This document shows positions 19,001 through 25,071 of a stretch of 64,000 nucleotides of DNA, one piece after another. Each line of letters opens with the position of its first letter. The stretch's first letter is position 1. Position numbers and translations under genes: made by a program. The notes below the pieces were generated by a model that saw only the letters and a list, made by a program, of their open reading frames with translations, did no database searches and was not told the origin of the DNA. Origin of the DNA: Candidatus Woesearchaeota archaeon (lineage in GTDB: Archaea; Nanobdellota; Nanobdellia; Woesearchaeales; GW2011-AR9); the NCBI GenBank assembly GCA_945861715.1, contig CAMAVK010000003.1, positions 67,344-131,343 on the forward strand, written 5' to 3'.

Positions 19001-19381
19001 TACAGGCAAGTAAGATGTAGAGAAATAATGTGTTACAAAAATGAAGTCCCGCAAGGAGTAGCAACACTTGATTCGTGCAAAAAATTAGCAGATTATCTAG
19101 ATTGCCGTTTCTGGATGGGTCCCCTTTTTGACTTTACTCCATTAGCTGCTATTGATGCAGTTGGTCAGTGGATAGCAAGTATTATCAGAAATCCATGGGG
19201 TTTAGTCCGTCCAGCTTTATTAATTCCTTGCGCGATAAATTGTGCAAAATCAACGGCGCTAACAGAAAGTTGTAAATGGTCTGCTGTTTTCGTACATGGT
19301 CTGGATATTTGGGAAACGGTTGAAAATGCAATAAATAGTTGGCCTGGAACTGTAAGTGACCAGTATTGTAGCCAAATATAA
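16037..19381 (+). CDS. Large secreted surface protein with Ig-like repeats
   Basis: 1114 residues. The signal peptide has a hydrophobic core MFIIFLVLTMPFY followed by SASAIASA. Several bacterial Ig-like/cadherin-like modules follow; recurring starts are DGSAPTVTGL, DTTAPEIIFFG and DTGGPVVDKISFFG, each with paired Cys. Residues about 690-730 are Ala/Thr/Glu-rich linker. The C-terminal third differs: hydrophobic helices (INKILVWVNYLTMILRT) and many Cys, so it may be membrane-associated. The stop is six bases before the next gene's start, which implies one operon. The role is probably cell envelope or host/cell contact. Confidence 0.75.
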   Translation: MKSKTTQKMAMFIIFLVLTMPFYSASAIASAQIQITKNTGSAGVDGFLDANGDTWQVVVDIAGIETAPTPEQLILNVGTKSQRFDACSDSAVGFTCTYTSPLPITLTEKSYTFSVKYMGTPTDAAPPTASKQITADGSAPTVTGLTLKQEKNADSEGTHILMDFTVTEQPNSGAGIKTIEVLNADTNQILQTIEPQTPAQKQLYKYHEDTNHNSQLEVELSGEGQKRIKVRATDALGHITSVPPIASFKTDFISPVIDTATARLVDSQNFIGQTERFGTFEVNVTDTNLLSDKVTASADGTDLDNKEGSCVNTDSSTYTCTWPNVRLTPQASYTLVFHAQDELGNVASASATITLVQDTTAPEIIFFGTNHVFEDQSYVTRSDANDNQKVILIAQEQGSGITPETVAANLAQLQGGTMQKPDKCFIPDGEANYRCEWDIKTNSLPDKNVIITLPKFQDAVENVGASREASIRVDTGGPVVDKISFFGVSDAGEKDYFQSNDRIKIKFNVTEQSGLDMYIDMHDLIGFSEADQQFLPTANTPENKTGYMHFDQTNCERKVDQNANGEEVPTFVWECTIETVGLKSGPAHPSFEFILRDTAGNDAQKWNYESDSDKIKNMEGRGNRFNFELLGLAADEENPDFWQVQSAAATGFIDLETTNLIPARIPIDVTLSSKTARTEAINIEVQGCAIDTSGEAPTTGPSVVNTASQKAADAEATTEATAVTEEAPGPAANLQISRTILYGGNTPDIQEGESTPHYLLLLEFAPFDGKEQFVEQFKNQVESDNTIDIPIVCNVQIFSKVGSNAIRNPEMEAVKFTVPFSFSSLGAMDENLKNRIDGAKDWIFKFADWGPITTINKILVWVNYLTMILRTLNSINAIISAFSSGTDVLRVVPPGYAAAIGVCEGATTTQGVLSVIIEPIQFVTGILSCSPNAPQTSWVSNWQQMVLKVYNGASGRGQIGAGATGLSENLYTSMIGLCVPGMLQNLEKYRQVRCREIMCYKNEVPQGVATLDSCKKLADYLDCRFWMGPLFDFTPLAAIDAVGQWIASIIRNPWGLVRPALLIPCAINCAKSTALTESCKWSAVFVHGLDIWETVENAINSWPGTVSDQYCSQI

Positions 19382-19387
19382 TTTCAA

Positions 19388-21703
19388 ATGGAGAAAATTA
19401 TGATCAAAAAATTCATCACCCCTATAATATTTTGTGTGGTACTTGCAATCTCAGTTTTCGCGCTTCCAAATTTAACTCCGCCGCAACCCTCCCCAACTTC
19501 TACGGGTGCAAGTACCGGCGTAAGTACGCTTCCAACTCCCTCTGAATATCTTAAAATTAGCGATGGCCTTGCCATACCACCGAGTCAAATAAACTATCTA
19601 TTTAAAGGCGCATCAATAACCACCAGGTGTGGAACTGACGGTTGTTCTCAAGGGGAAATAGACTCTTTCACTTATACTGATTTGCTCATGGTGCCAGCAG
19701 GCGATGGTTCCACATGGCAAAAAGTTTCAGATGCTCCAGCTGGAACGCCTTCATCTATGAGGTTTATTGATGGGGGAAATGCAGTGCAATTTCCCGATAA
19801 GACTGTAGAAGTGTTTGGAATTAAAGGAGATCAAAATCATATTGATCTCGCAACTTATGAACGAAATAAAGCGAGCCTTGCAAGGGGTGCGCCTTCGAAT
19901 CCCAAGGAAGAGAAATATCATATCCCGCAGGCAGTCGCAACGAGTGCTAAGACTGTGCAGCAAGTTCATGAAGAAATGGTTAAAGATGTTGCGCAAAAAT
20001 TAGGTATTGATACTAGTTCAAAAAATACCCAAGAACTTCTAGTCGAAATTAGCAACAAGGCCAGGTATGCGGTAGGGGGAAATGCAGGTAATTTATACTT
20101 GAACGCAGGGAAAACTATAGATTACTCAGTCAGTACTCCTGCAAGCGCCCTTACATCTTTGACTACTATTGATGGAAAAGTAATAACCTCCAATCAGCTT
20201 CAGGGGGGAATAAGACAAATAAAAATTAATAATATTCAAGAAAGACTCATTCTTCCAGATGGGACTCCTCTTGATAAAGAATTTCAATTAACTACATGTG
20301 GGAGCGGTGAAAGCAATTGTATTGTTAGAAATGCTAAAACGGGTGAAGAATATAAAGTAACCTTCAATTCGGTTGAAGGCAACAAACAGTATATTATTGA
20401 CCATGGGACTGGTGATGAAAGGGAAATTAAAAAAATTACTGAGCGTCCCGATGGAAAAGTCACCGAGATTACAAAAGGCAATGATGACAATGAAATAGAA
20501 TCTATAACCGTTACCGATGAAGGAGGAAAAGTAATTGCCAAAAAAAACAATGACCTTCTAGATGGAGATAATAAATTCTCCTTTTATGAACTTCTTGATG
20601 AAAAAGGAAATGTTATTGGTATCTGCAAGGATAGCAGTAAATGTGATGGCTCCCCAAATAACAATGCAAACATCTATTCTTCATCTGACGGTTTAACTTG
20701 TACTGGTTCACATGATGTGTGTTACGTTGAAAAAAGGGACAAGGAGGGAAAACCGTTTATCGACCGAAGTGCTGCCTGGCAACCTTGTGAAGGAAAACCT
20801 AATTGCGCTGAGGCCGTGGATCGTGTGACACCTTTATTTGGATCTAACTTACAAAAAGGTGGGATTTTTGCAAAAGATTCTGTTTGGAGTACCTACATCT
20901 CTGATCCAGAATATGGAAAACGTATTGGTATGGTAATGAGTGTCCGTCCAGGCTATGAAGGTGTTTTAAGTAGATTATTTGGAAAAGATAACGTTCTATT
21001 TGAAGAACAAGCTAAGGATTTCTTAAATAATTGGCCAACAATCGACAAAGTTACTGCAAGGGCTTGCGACCTTGATAATAAAGTATCCAGTGATGGATCC
21101 GCTGCTATTATGATTGATGTTGGTGCAGGACAAGTACAATCTGTAGCTTCACTATTTGCTGAGAAATCACCCTCGTCAACTCCTGCACTCTGTGCCTCAG
21201 ACGTTCCATGTTCCAAAGGAGAATGTCATGATGATGGAATTTGTTATGATGAAAACGGAGTTGTGGAAGCAAACTTGTACAAGATAAATTGGATGGTGAA
21301 GGCACCTGCAGATGAAAAATCAACACCCAAAGTTGATGAAGACGGATACCCTATCAGTTATAATATACAAATTCGGGGTGGACCAGAGGGTCCGTTATAT
21401 CTTTATCCAGCCGATTCCTTTGGCAGTAAGTCTACATTACGTTTAAAAAATGGAGAAACCGACAAGGATTTGTATATTACCTATTCCCCTATTGATTACA
21501 CTGAAATCTGTTTGCTCTTCGAGAATGGCCCCTTAGATTTAAATACAGAAATACTTGATAATGATAGAGAAGAAATAACCGAAGTCTGCACTGATTTCGC
21601 AACCACCGCACCAGGTTCCAATCCCTTCGGTTCCGACATCAGCTCAGGATCATCTGGTCAACCATCCCAACGTGTAGCAGACGTCGGACGAAAGAATATC
21701 TAG
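19388..21703 (+). CDS. Secreted surface protein; its 3' end is repeated downstream
   Basis: 771 residues. The signal peptide is MIKKFITPIIFCVVLAISVF; an in-frame ATG at 19400 is an alternative start. Pro/Thr-rich linker follows. The middle holds short beta repeats of the YD type, such as KKITERPDGKVTEITKG and ITVTDEGGKVIAKKN. The later part is Cys-rich (CASDVPCSKGECHDDG). The C-terminus is SSGSSGQPSQRVADVGRKNI. This 20-residue tail and the following DNA recur at 22393 and 23218, with nearly all changes synonymous. The tail might be a sorting or assembly signal. The gene forms an operon with the two preceding surface genes. Confidence 0.75.
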   Translation: MEKIMIKKFITPIIFCVVLAISVFALPNLTPPQPSPTSTGASTGVSTLPTPSEYLKISDGLAIPPSQINYLFKGASITTRCGTDGCSQGEIDSFTYTDLLMVPAGDGSTWQKVSDAPAGTPSSMRFIDGGNAVQFPDKTVEVFGIKGDQNHIDLATYERNKASLARGAPSNPKEEKYHIPQAVATSAKTVQQVHEEMVKDVAQKLGIDTSSKNTQELLVEISNKARYAVGGNAGNLYLNAGKTIDYSVSTPASALTSLTTIDGKVITSNQLQGGIRQIKINNIQERLILPDGTPLDKEFQLTTCGSGESNCIVRNAKTGEEYKVTFNSVEGNKQYIIDHGTGDEREIKKITERPDGKVTEITKGNDDNEIESITVTDEGGKVIAKKNNDLLDGDNKFSFYELLDEKGNVIGICKDSSKCDGSPNNNANIYSSSDGLTCTGSHDVCYVEKRDKEGKPFIDRSAAWQPCEGKPNCAEAVDRVTPLFGSNLQKGGIFAKDSVWSTYISDPEYGKRIGMVMSVRPGYEGVLSRLFGKDNVLFEEQAKDFLNNWPTIDKVTARACDLDNKVSSDGSAAIMIDVGAGQVQSVASLFAEKSPSSTPALCASDVPCSKGECHDDGICYDENGVVEANLYKINWMVKAPADEKSTPKVDEDGYPISYNIQIRGGPEGPLYLYPADSFGSKSTLRLKNGETDKDLYITYSPIDYTEICLLFENGPLDLNTEILDNDREEITEVCTDFATTAPGSNPFGSDISSGSSGQPSQRVADVGRKNI

Positions 21704-21815
21704 TGCAAGGCACAACTTCCCACTGTTCAACCATAAGTGCACATCCTGCGCCACACAATAAGCCAAGATAAGAAGTCGAAGTAGCCCTTCGTGCAACATG
21801 ATAATGTGAAACCCT
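21635..21815 (+). repeat. Tail repeat, copy 1 (gene 3' end plus about 110 bp)
   Basis: Contains the last codons of the 19388-21703 gene, its TAG, then conserved non-coding DNA. Mini-hairpins GTGC-AAG-GCAC just after the stop and a GCAC/GTGC-type pair near the right end frame the segment. It ends in a GTGAAA ribosome-binding site directly before the ATG of the Fic/Doc gene. Confidence 0.8.
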
Positions 21816-22217
21816 ATGGCAAAAGAAATCTGGTACCCAACTGAAGAACGTATCATTGAGCTTAACGCGCTCATACTCACGGTAATTAGAGCTAAGAAAA
21901 AAGATCAAATCAAAGTTTTAAGCATGCCTAAACTGAGGGAAATTGTGGCCAAAGCTATCTCTTATGATGGGGATATCTATGACAAAGCTGCCATTTTGCT
22001 CACCGGAATTACTAGACAACATCCGTTTAGTAGTGGTAACCGCCGAACCGCATTCATAGCTGCAAAAGATTTTCTCACGCAAAACCATACTGTTTGTAAG
22101 ATCCCTGATAGTCCAGACTTATCAAGAGTTTTATTAGGAGTACGAGAAGGTTTTTATAAGATTGAAGAAATCAAAGAATGGATACAATATGGCAAAATTA
22201 GAGAATTTAAACGATAG
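21816..22217 (+). CDS. Fic/Doc family protein (toxin-like AMPylase/kinase)
   Basis: 133 residues, the length of Doc toxins. The core motif is HPFSSGNRRTAF (consensus HPFxxGNxR), at residues 68-79. Fic enzymes transfer AMP or phosphate to target proteins. Doc-type members inactivate EF-Tu and are held by a partner antitoxin. The usual acidic residue before GN is Ser here, as in some divergent members. The start codon lies directly at the right end of tail-repeat copy 1, whose GTGA serves as ribosome-binding site. A 40-residue ORF overlaps its 3' end and may be the antitoxin. Confidence 0.85.
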   Translation: MAKEIWYPTEERIIELNALILTVIRAKKKDQIKVLSMPKLREIVAKAISYDGDIYDKAAILLTGITRQHPFSSGNRRTAFIAAKDFLTQNHTVCKIPDSPDLSRVLLGVREGFYKIEEIKEWIQYGKIREFKR

Positions 22218-22311
22218 GGAAAAATCTAAACTTGTAACATCTGAGTTAGCATACTTTCGCGAATTAATTCGAGGTCATGAGAAATTATTACAAGCGATAG
22301 GAGAGTTGTAA
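22189..22311 (+). CDS. Micro-protein overlapping the Fic gene (candidate antitoxin)
   Basis: 40 residues, starting MAKLENLNDREKSK and ending GHEKLLQAIGEL. It overlaps the Fic reading frame by 29 bp in another frame, which suggests translational coupling. It is predicted as one or two amphipathic helices. Small helical partners of this kind commonly block Fic/Doc active sites. No homology is recognised, so the role is inferred from position only. Confidence 0.45.
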   Translation: MAKLENLNDREKSKLVTSELAYFRELIRGHEKLLQAIGEL

Positions 22312-22333
22312 AAGCTCCAATTCATTCGGCTCA

Positions 22334-22385
22334 AGTCATGAACGAGTTCACATTCATGACTGTGCTGAAAGAGAACACCTCTTTC
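22334..22385. repeat. Two perfect hairpins at the right end of cassette 1
   Basis: AGTCATGAA (22334-22342) pairs with TTCATGACT (22353-22361). GAAAGAG (22367-22373) pairs with CTCTTTC (22379-22385) around AACAC. They lie between the Fic cassette and tail-repeat copy 2, and may be terminators or recombination-site structures. Confidence 0.65.
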
Positions 22386-22392
22386 ATGCACC

Positions 22393-22576
22393 GACATATC
22401 ATCAGGTTCCGCTGGCCAACCATCTCAACGTGTGGCAGATGTAGGACGAAAGAATATCTAGTGCAAGGCACAACTTCCCACTGTCCAATCATAAGTACAG
22501 ATATCCTGCTTCCAATTTAATATCAAATCTCAACGGTCGATGTAGCACCCCGTGCAACTTGTAAATGTGAACCACC
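22393..22576 (+). repeat. Tail repeat, copy 2
   Basis: Encodes, without an upstream gene body, the same tail DISSGSAGQPSQRVADVGRKNI minus its context and the TAG. Of ten codon differences to copy 1, nine are synonymous. The 24 bp after the stop are identical to copy 1. The right end supplies GTGAACC just before the ATG of the RelE-like gene, matching copy 1's layout. Confidence 0.8.
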
Positions 22577-22837
22577 ATGTATCAGATAATAATCTCGAAG
22601 AAAGTAGAAAAATTTCTAGATCAGTTAAATAATGTAGAATACAAACGAATACTAAACCGAATTGAAAAATTGCAAGAAAATCCTATGCATTATCTAGAAC
22701 TTAAAGGTGACACCTGGGTTGAAAAAGCAGGACGATCAGGTTATCGAATCGCAGTAGAGATTAAAGAACAAGAAAAAATCGTTGAGATCATATTCATTCA
22801 AAAAAGATCAAAGTTTTACGAACAATTTAACGTTTAG
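22577..22837 (+). CDS. RelE/ParE superfamily toxin-like protein
   Basis: 86 residues with the RelE/ParE fold pattern: an N-terminal strand (YQIIISKKVEKFLDQL), two helices, then strands with LKGDTWVEKAGRSGYRIAVEI, where the basic G-x-x-R-I/L segment is typical, and a final IVEIIFIQKRSKFYE. RelE-type toxins cut ribosome-bound mRNA; ParE-type toxins block gyrase. The start codon sits at the end of tail-repeat copy 2. It converges with and overlaps by 11 bp a minus-strand gene with its own promoter, a likely antitoxin. Confidence 0.82.
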   Translation: MYQIIISKKVEKFLDQLNNVEYKRILNRIEKLQENPMHYLELKGDTWVEKAGRSGYRIAVEIKEQEKIVEIIFIQKRSKFYEQFNV

Positions 22838-23012
22838 CACGCTTGGCCTTATAGGAATCTAAAGAACAGGATTCTCCTAACATCAATTGTTTCCGACCTT
22901 CTTTTACTCCTTGTGAAAATTCAATTTCTTCAAGAAGCTTAGCACTAGCTTGCAAGTGAGAGCGCAAATCCTGCACATCCTTTTTCCTAACCAAAAGCAT
23001 ATCCGAATCCAT
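22827..23012 (-). CDS. Candidate antitoxin convergent with the RelE-like gene
   Basis: 61 residues (start MDSDMLLVRKKDVQDL, end LDSYKAKRAKR). It is helical, acidic in the middle and basic at the end, like small RelB-type antitoxins from archaea. TATATAAAG-type sequence (complement of about 23034-23043) sits about 25 bp before the ATG, so it is leaderless and probably expressed. The perfect 14-bp palindrome at 23055-23068 lies just upstream and could be an autoregulatory operator. Convergent toxin-antitoxin arrangement is unusual. The partner assignment is inferred from position. Confidence 0.55.
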   Translation of the reverse strand: MDSDMLLVRKKDVQDLRSHLQASAKLLEEIEFSQGVKEGRKQLMLGESCSLDSYKAKRAKR

Positions 23013-23054
23013 ATCTACTCAATATTCGCAAGCTATATAAAGATTACTTCCCAC

Positions 23055-23068
23055 ATTTTAATTAAAAT
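23055..23068 (-). promoter_or_regulatory. 14-bp perfect palindrome upstream of the antitoxin promoter
   Basis: ATTTTAATTAAAAT lies about 12 bp upstream of the TATA box of the 23012 gene. A palindrome at this place fits an operator for a dimeric antitoxin, although its A/T-only composition weakens the case. Confidence 0.4.
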
Positions 23069-23085
23069 AGAAGTTCGGATCAGAC

Positions 23086-23222
23086 ATATTCCGCGCAGTT
23101 TGTGGAATATATAACGGAGTATTTCCCATTATTATCTGAAAGGCGCAACAAATCAAATCATAATTTGCATCTTTCAGTACACAGACAAACGATGAGTTCA
23201 ATCGTTTGTATCGTGTCTCATC
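23086..23222. repeat. Inverted repeats at the right end of cassette 2
   Basis: ATATTCC (23086-23092) pairs with GGAATAT (23104-23110). GATGAG (23191-23196) pairs with CTCATC (23217-23222), the last overlapping the start of tail-repeat copy 3. No credible gene lies between 23013 and 23560. The region holds these structures, the tail repeat and the promoter of the BRO gene. Confidence 0.5.
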
Positions 23223-23422
23223 AGGTTCCGCAGGGCAACCATCCCAACGTGTCGCAGACGCTTGCCGTAAGGCAAGTGCGGAACGTAGTGACTGCATGGG
23301 ACGAAAAAATATTTAGTGCAAAGCACAAAGGGTGGAAGTGAGATCATAAGTGCAGATCCTGCATAGTACATACCAACAGAAGTGTAAACCCATCGAAGTA
23401 GCACTTCGTGCAACATGATAAT
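23218..23422 (+). repeat. Tail repeat, copy 3, with a 36-nt in-frame insertion
   Basis: Encodes SSGSAGQPSQRVAD, then 13 foreign codons (23260-23298, replacing one Val codon), then GRKNI and TAG. Apart from the insertion all codon differences to copy 2 are synonymous. The insertion carries the hairpin CTTGCC-GTAA-GGCAAG (23261-23276). The right end keeps GAAGTAGCACTTCGTGCAAC as in copy 1, but no start codon follows. Confidence 0.78.
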
Positions 23423-23497
23423 TGGTGCTAAGAGCGTCGATTATCATTAGAAAGACATAACAAATGTATAACTAAATTATGTCTTTCTTTATGTCAA

Positions 23498-23523
23498 AGC
23501 CACTCCCGCACAGGACAAACGCG
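23498..23523 (+). promoter_or_regulatory. Shared operator-like element upstream of the BRO gene
   Basis: The same AGCCACTCCCGCAC-N-GGACAA block as at 12506, again exactly 63 bp before the ATG, and followed by a TATTTAAA box at 23531-23538. The second half of the inverted repeat (ACGCG) is less perfect here than at the KilA-N gene. Confidence 0.6.
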
Positions 23524-23560
23524 GCAATAGTATTTAAACCTCTAACTATTCTTCATCTAT

Positions 23561-24106
23561 ATGGATTCCAAAAATGCACTCGTTGTATTTCAAGGGAAAG
23601 ATATTAGACGAACATGGTTTAATGATGAGTGGTGGTTTGTTGCGACTGATATTATTGCAGTATTAACAGATTCCAGGGATCCAACTGGATATCTTAAAGA
23701 TATGCGCAGACGCGATGAAGGATTTTCACAAGGGTGGGGGCAAATTGCCACCCCCCTTTTAATTTCCACAACTGGAGGTAATCAAAATCTTAATTGTGTC
23801 TCTACAAAAGGAGCCTTCCGTCTTATCCAATCCATCCCCTCTCCCAAAGCAGAACCATTTAAGCAATGGCTTGCACAAGTGGGATATGAACGAATCCAAG
23901 AAATAGAAAACCCTGAGCTTGCGCAAAAAAGAACAAGAGATCTCTACAAAGCTAAAGGGTACTCAGAGCAATGGATAGAAAAGAGAATAAGAGGAATCGC
24001 AATCCGCGACGAGTTAACGGAAGCAAGAAATACAGCAGCGACTGTATTTATGCACAGAAATGAGATATTTTTCTCATTTCTCGTGAATGAAAAAAGAGAG
24101 ATGTGA
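23561..24106 (+). CDS. BRO-N family protein, N-terminal part of a split gene
   Basis: 181 residues. The BRO-N domain is clear: ALVVFQGKDIRRTWFNDEWW, FVATDIIAVLTDS, then NCVSTKGAFRLIQSIPSPKAEPF. Family members (about 280 residues) continue from RGIAIRDELT into a C-terminal part that is found here in another frame at 24103. After DELT the sequence runs into unrelated residues (ARNTAATVFMHRN) from an insertion of about 65 bp containing a 10-bp perfect hairpin. BRO proteins are phage or virus-type DNA-binding regulators. The gene is probably inactivated, or works as two chains. Confidence 0.85.
   Translation: MDSKNALVVFQGKDIRRTWFNDEWWFVATDIIAVLTDSRDPTGYLKDMRRRDEGFSQGWGQIATPLLISTTGGNQNLNCVSTKGAFRLIQSIPSPKAEPFKQWLAQVGYERIQEIENPELAQKRTRDLYKAKGYSEQWIEKRIRGIAIRDELTEARNTAATVFMHRNEIFFSFLVNEKREM
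24056..24081. repeat. Perfect 10-bp hairpin inside the BRO gene insertion
   Basis: AGAAATGAGA (24056-24065) and TCTCATTTCT (24072-24081) with loop TATTTT. It lies in the stretch (about 24019-24085) that separates the two halves of the BRO family protein. Confidence 0.75.
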
Positions 24107-24456
24107 AAACCGACCGAGAGTTTGCCATACTCACTGCAGAAATTAGTAAAGCGACCTTCGGCATGACACCAAGTGAATACAAAGATTTCAAAGGGCTAAA
24201 AAAAGAAAATTTGAGGGACCATATGGGTGATTTGGAGCTGATCTTTAGCATGCTCGGAGAAGCATCTACTACCCAAATTGCTAGAGGTAAACATGCTCGA
24301 GGGTTTATAGAAAATCAAGAAGCAGCCCAAGAAGGTGGTACTGTCGCAGGAAAAGCAAGAGAAGACCTTGAGGCAAGAAGCGGTAAAAAAATCGTAACCC
24401 CTGAAAACTTTCTTCTACAACCAGAATCAAGAAAAAGGCTAGAAAAGAAGAAATAA
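24103..24456 (+). CDS. BRO family protein, C-terminal part of a split gene
   Basis: 117 residues from a GTG that overlaps the stop of the N-terminal part by four bases (ATGTGA), so translational coupling is possible. The sequence EFAILTAEISKATFGMTPSE, then YKDFKGLKKENLRDHM, DLELIFSMLGEASTT and a Gly/Ala-rich AQEGGTVAGKAREDLE is the standard second half of the BRO/antirepressor-like family. Just before the GTG, GAA-TGA-AAA-AAG reads as the expected E-W-K-K with Trp TGG changed to TGA. Confidence 0.8.
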   Translation: MKTDREFAILTAEISKATFGMTPSEYKDFKGLKKENLRDHMGDLELIFSMLGEASTTQIARGKHARGFIENQEAAQEGGTVAGKAREDLEARSGKKIVTPENFLLQPESRKRLEKKK

Positions 24457-24459
24457 CCC

Positions 24460-25023
24460 CTACTTCATATACCTATAAATCGGCTGTTGCTCCGTCACTG
24501 TTTCTTTATTTGCAAGCCGAGCAAGAACATATAACAAGTCCGATAGTCGGTTCAAATATTGCAACACACAAGGATCAAACGAATACACCGAACCGAGTCG
24601 AAGAACATCCCTCTCCGCCCGACGTGCAACCGTTCGCGCAAGATGCAGCGAACACGCAGTAGGAGTCCCATTAGGCAACAAAAAACTTTTCTGCTCAACT
24701 AAGCGAGATGAAACAGCATCAATTTTTCTCTCCAACTCCGCAACATGATCAAAGGTGATGTGTGGAGCTTTCACCCGCGACATATCCTTTAAACTCATCA
24801 GTGAAATATCCGCACCCAATGAAAACAATTCATGCTGAACCGAAGTCAACATTTCTACGATTTCACCACATTCAGACTGAGCATGACACATCGCAACACC
24901 AAGAAGTGAATTTAATTCATCAACAGTACCAACTGCTTCAATACGTTGATCTGTTTTAGGAACTCTCTCTCCCGAAAACGTAGACGTACACCCATCATCT
25001 CCCGTCTTCGTATAAATCTTCAT
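24460..25023 (-). CDS. Cob(I)alamin adenosyltransferase, PduO type
   Basis: 187 residues. It transfers adenosyl from ATP to cob(I)alamin to make adenosylcobalamin. N-terminal KIYTKTGDDGCTSTF and the ATP-binding VGTVDELNSLLG, plus C-terminal ARRAERDVLRL and LNRLSDLLYVLAR, match the PduO family. The start at 25023 is chosen because AGGTGA precedes it; a GTG nine bases upstream lies inside that site. It is 48 bp downstream of one B12-dependent ribonucleotide reductase and near a second, so it probably supplies their cofactor from salvaged cobalamin; no corrin biosynthesis gene is present in the window. Confidence 0.93.
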   Translation of the reverse strand: MKIYTKTGDDGCTSTFSGERVPKTDQRIEAVGTVDELNSLLGVAMCHAQSECGEIVEMLTSVQHELFSLGADISLMSLKDMSRVKAPHITFDHVAELERKIDAVSSRLVEQKSFLLPNGTPTACSLHLARTVARRAERDVLRLGSVYSFDPCVLQYLNRLSDLLYVLARLANKETVTEQQPIYRYMK

Positions 25024-25071
25024 ACATTTCACCTATTTTAAATTTCTACCTACACCGGTAATTCACCACAG

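Noticed and set aside
21635-23422. Classical integron attC sites
   Set aside because: The repeats lack paired RYYYAAC/GTTRRRY core sites and contain coding DNA; no IntI-type integrase is present in the window.
21635-23422. CRISPR array
   Set aside because: Repeats are about 180 bp, only three copies, and spacers are genes. No cas gene and no short regular repeats anywhere in the window.
24103-24105. Recoding of TGA as Trp
   Set aside because: The TGA at the BRO junction would read as Trp, but only within a gene already interrupted by an insertion; many other genes end normally at TGA.
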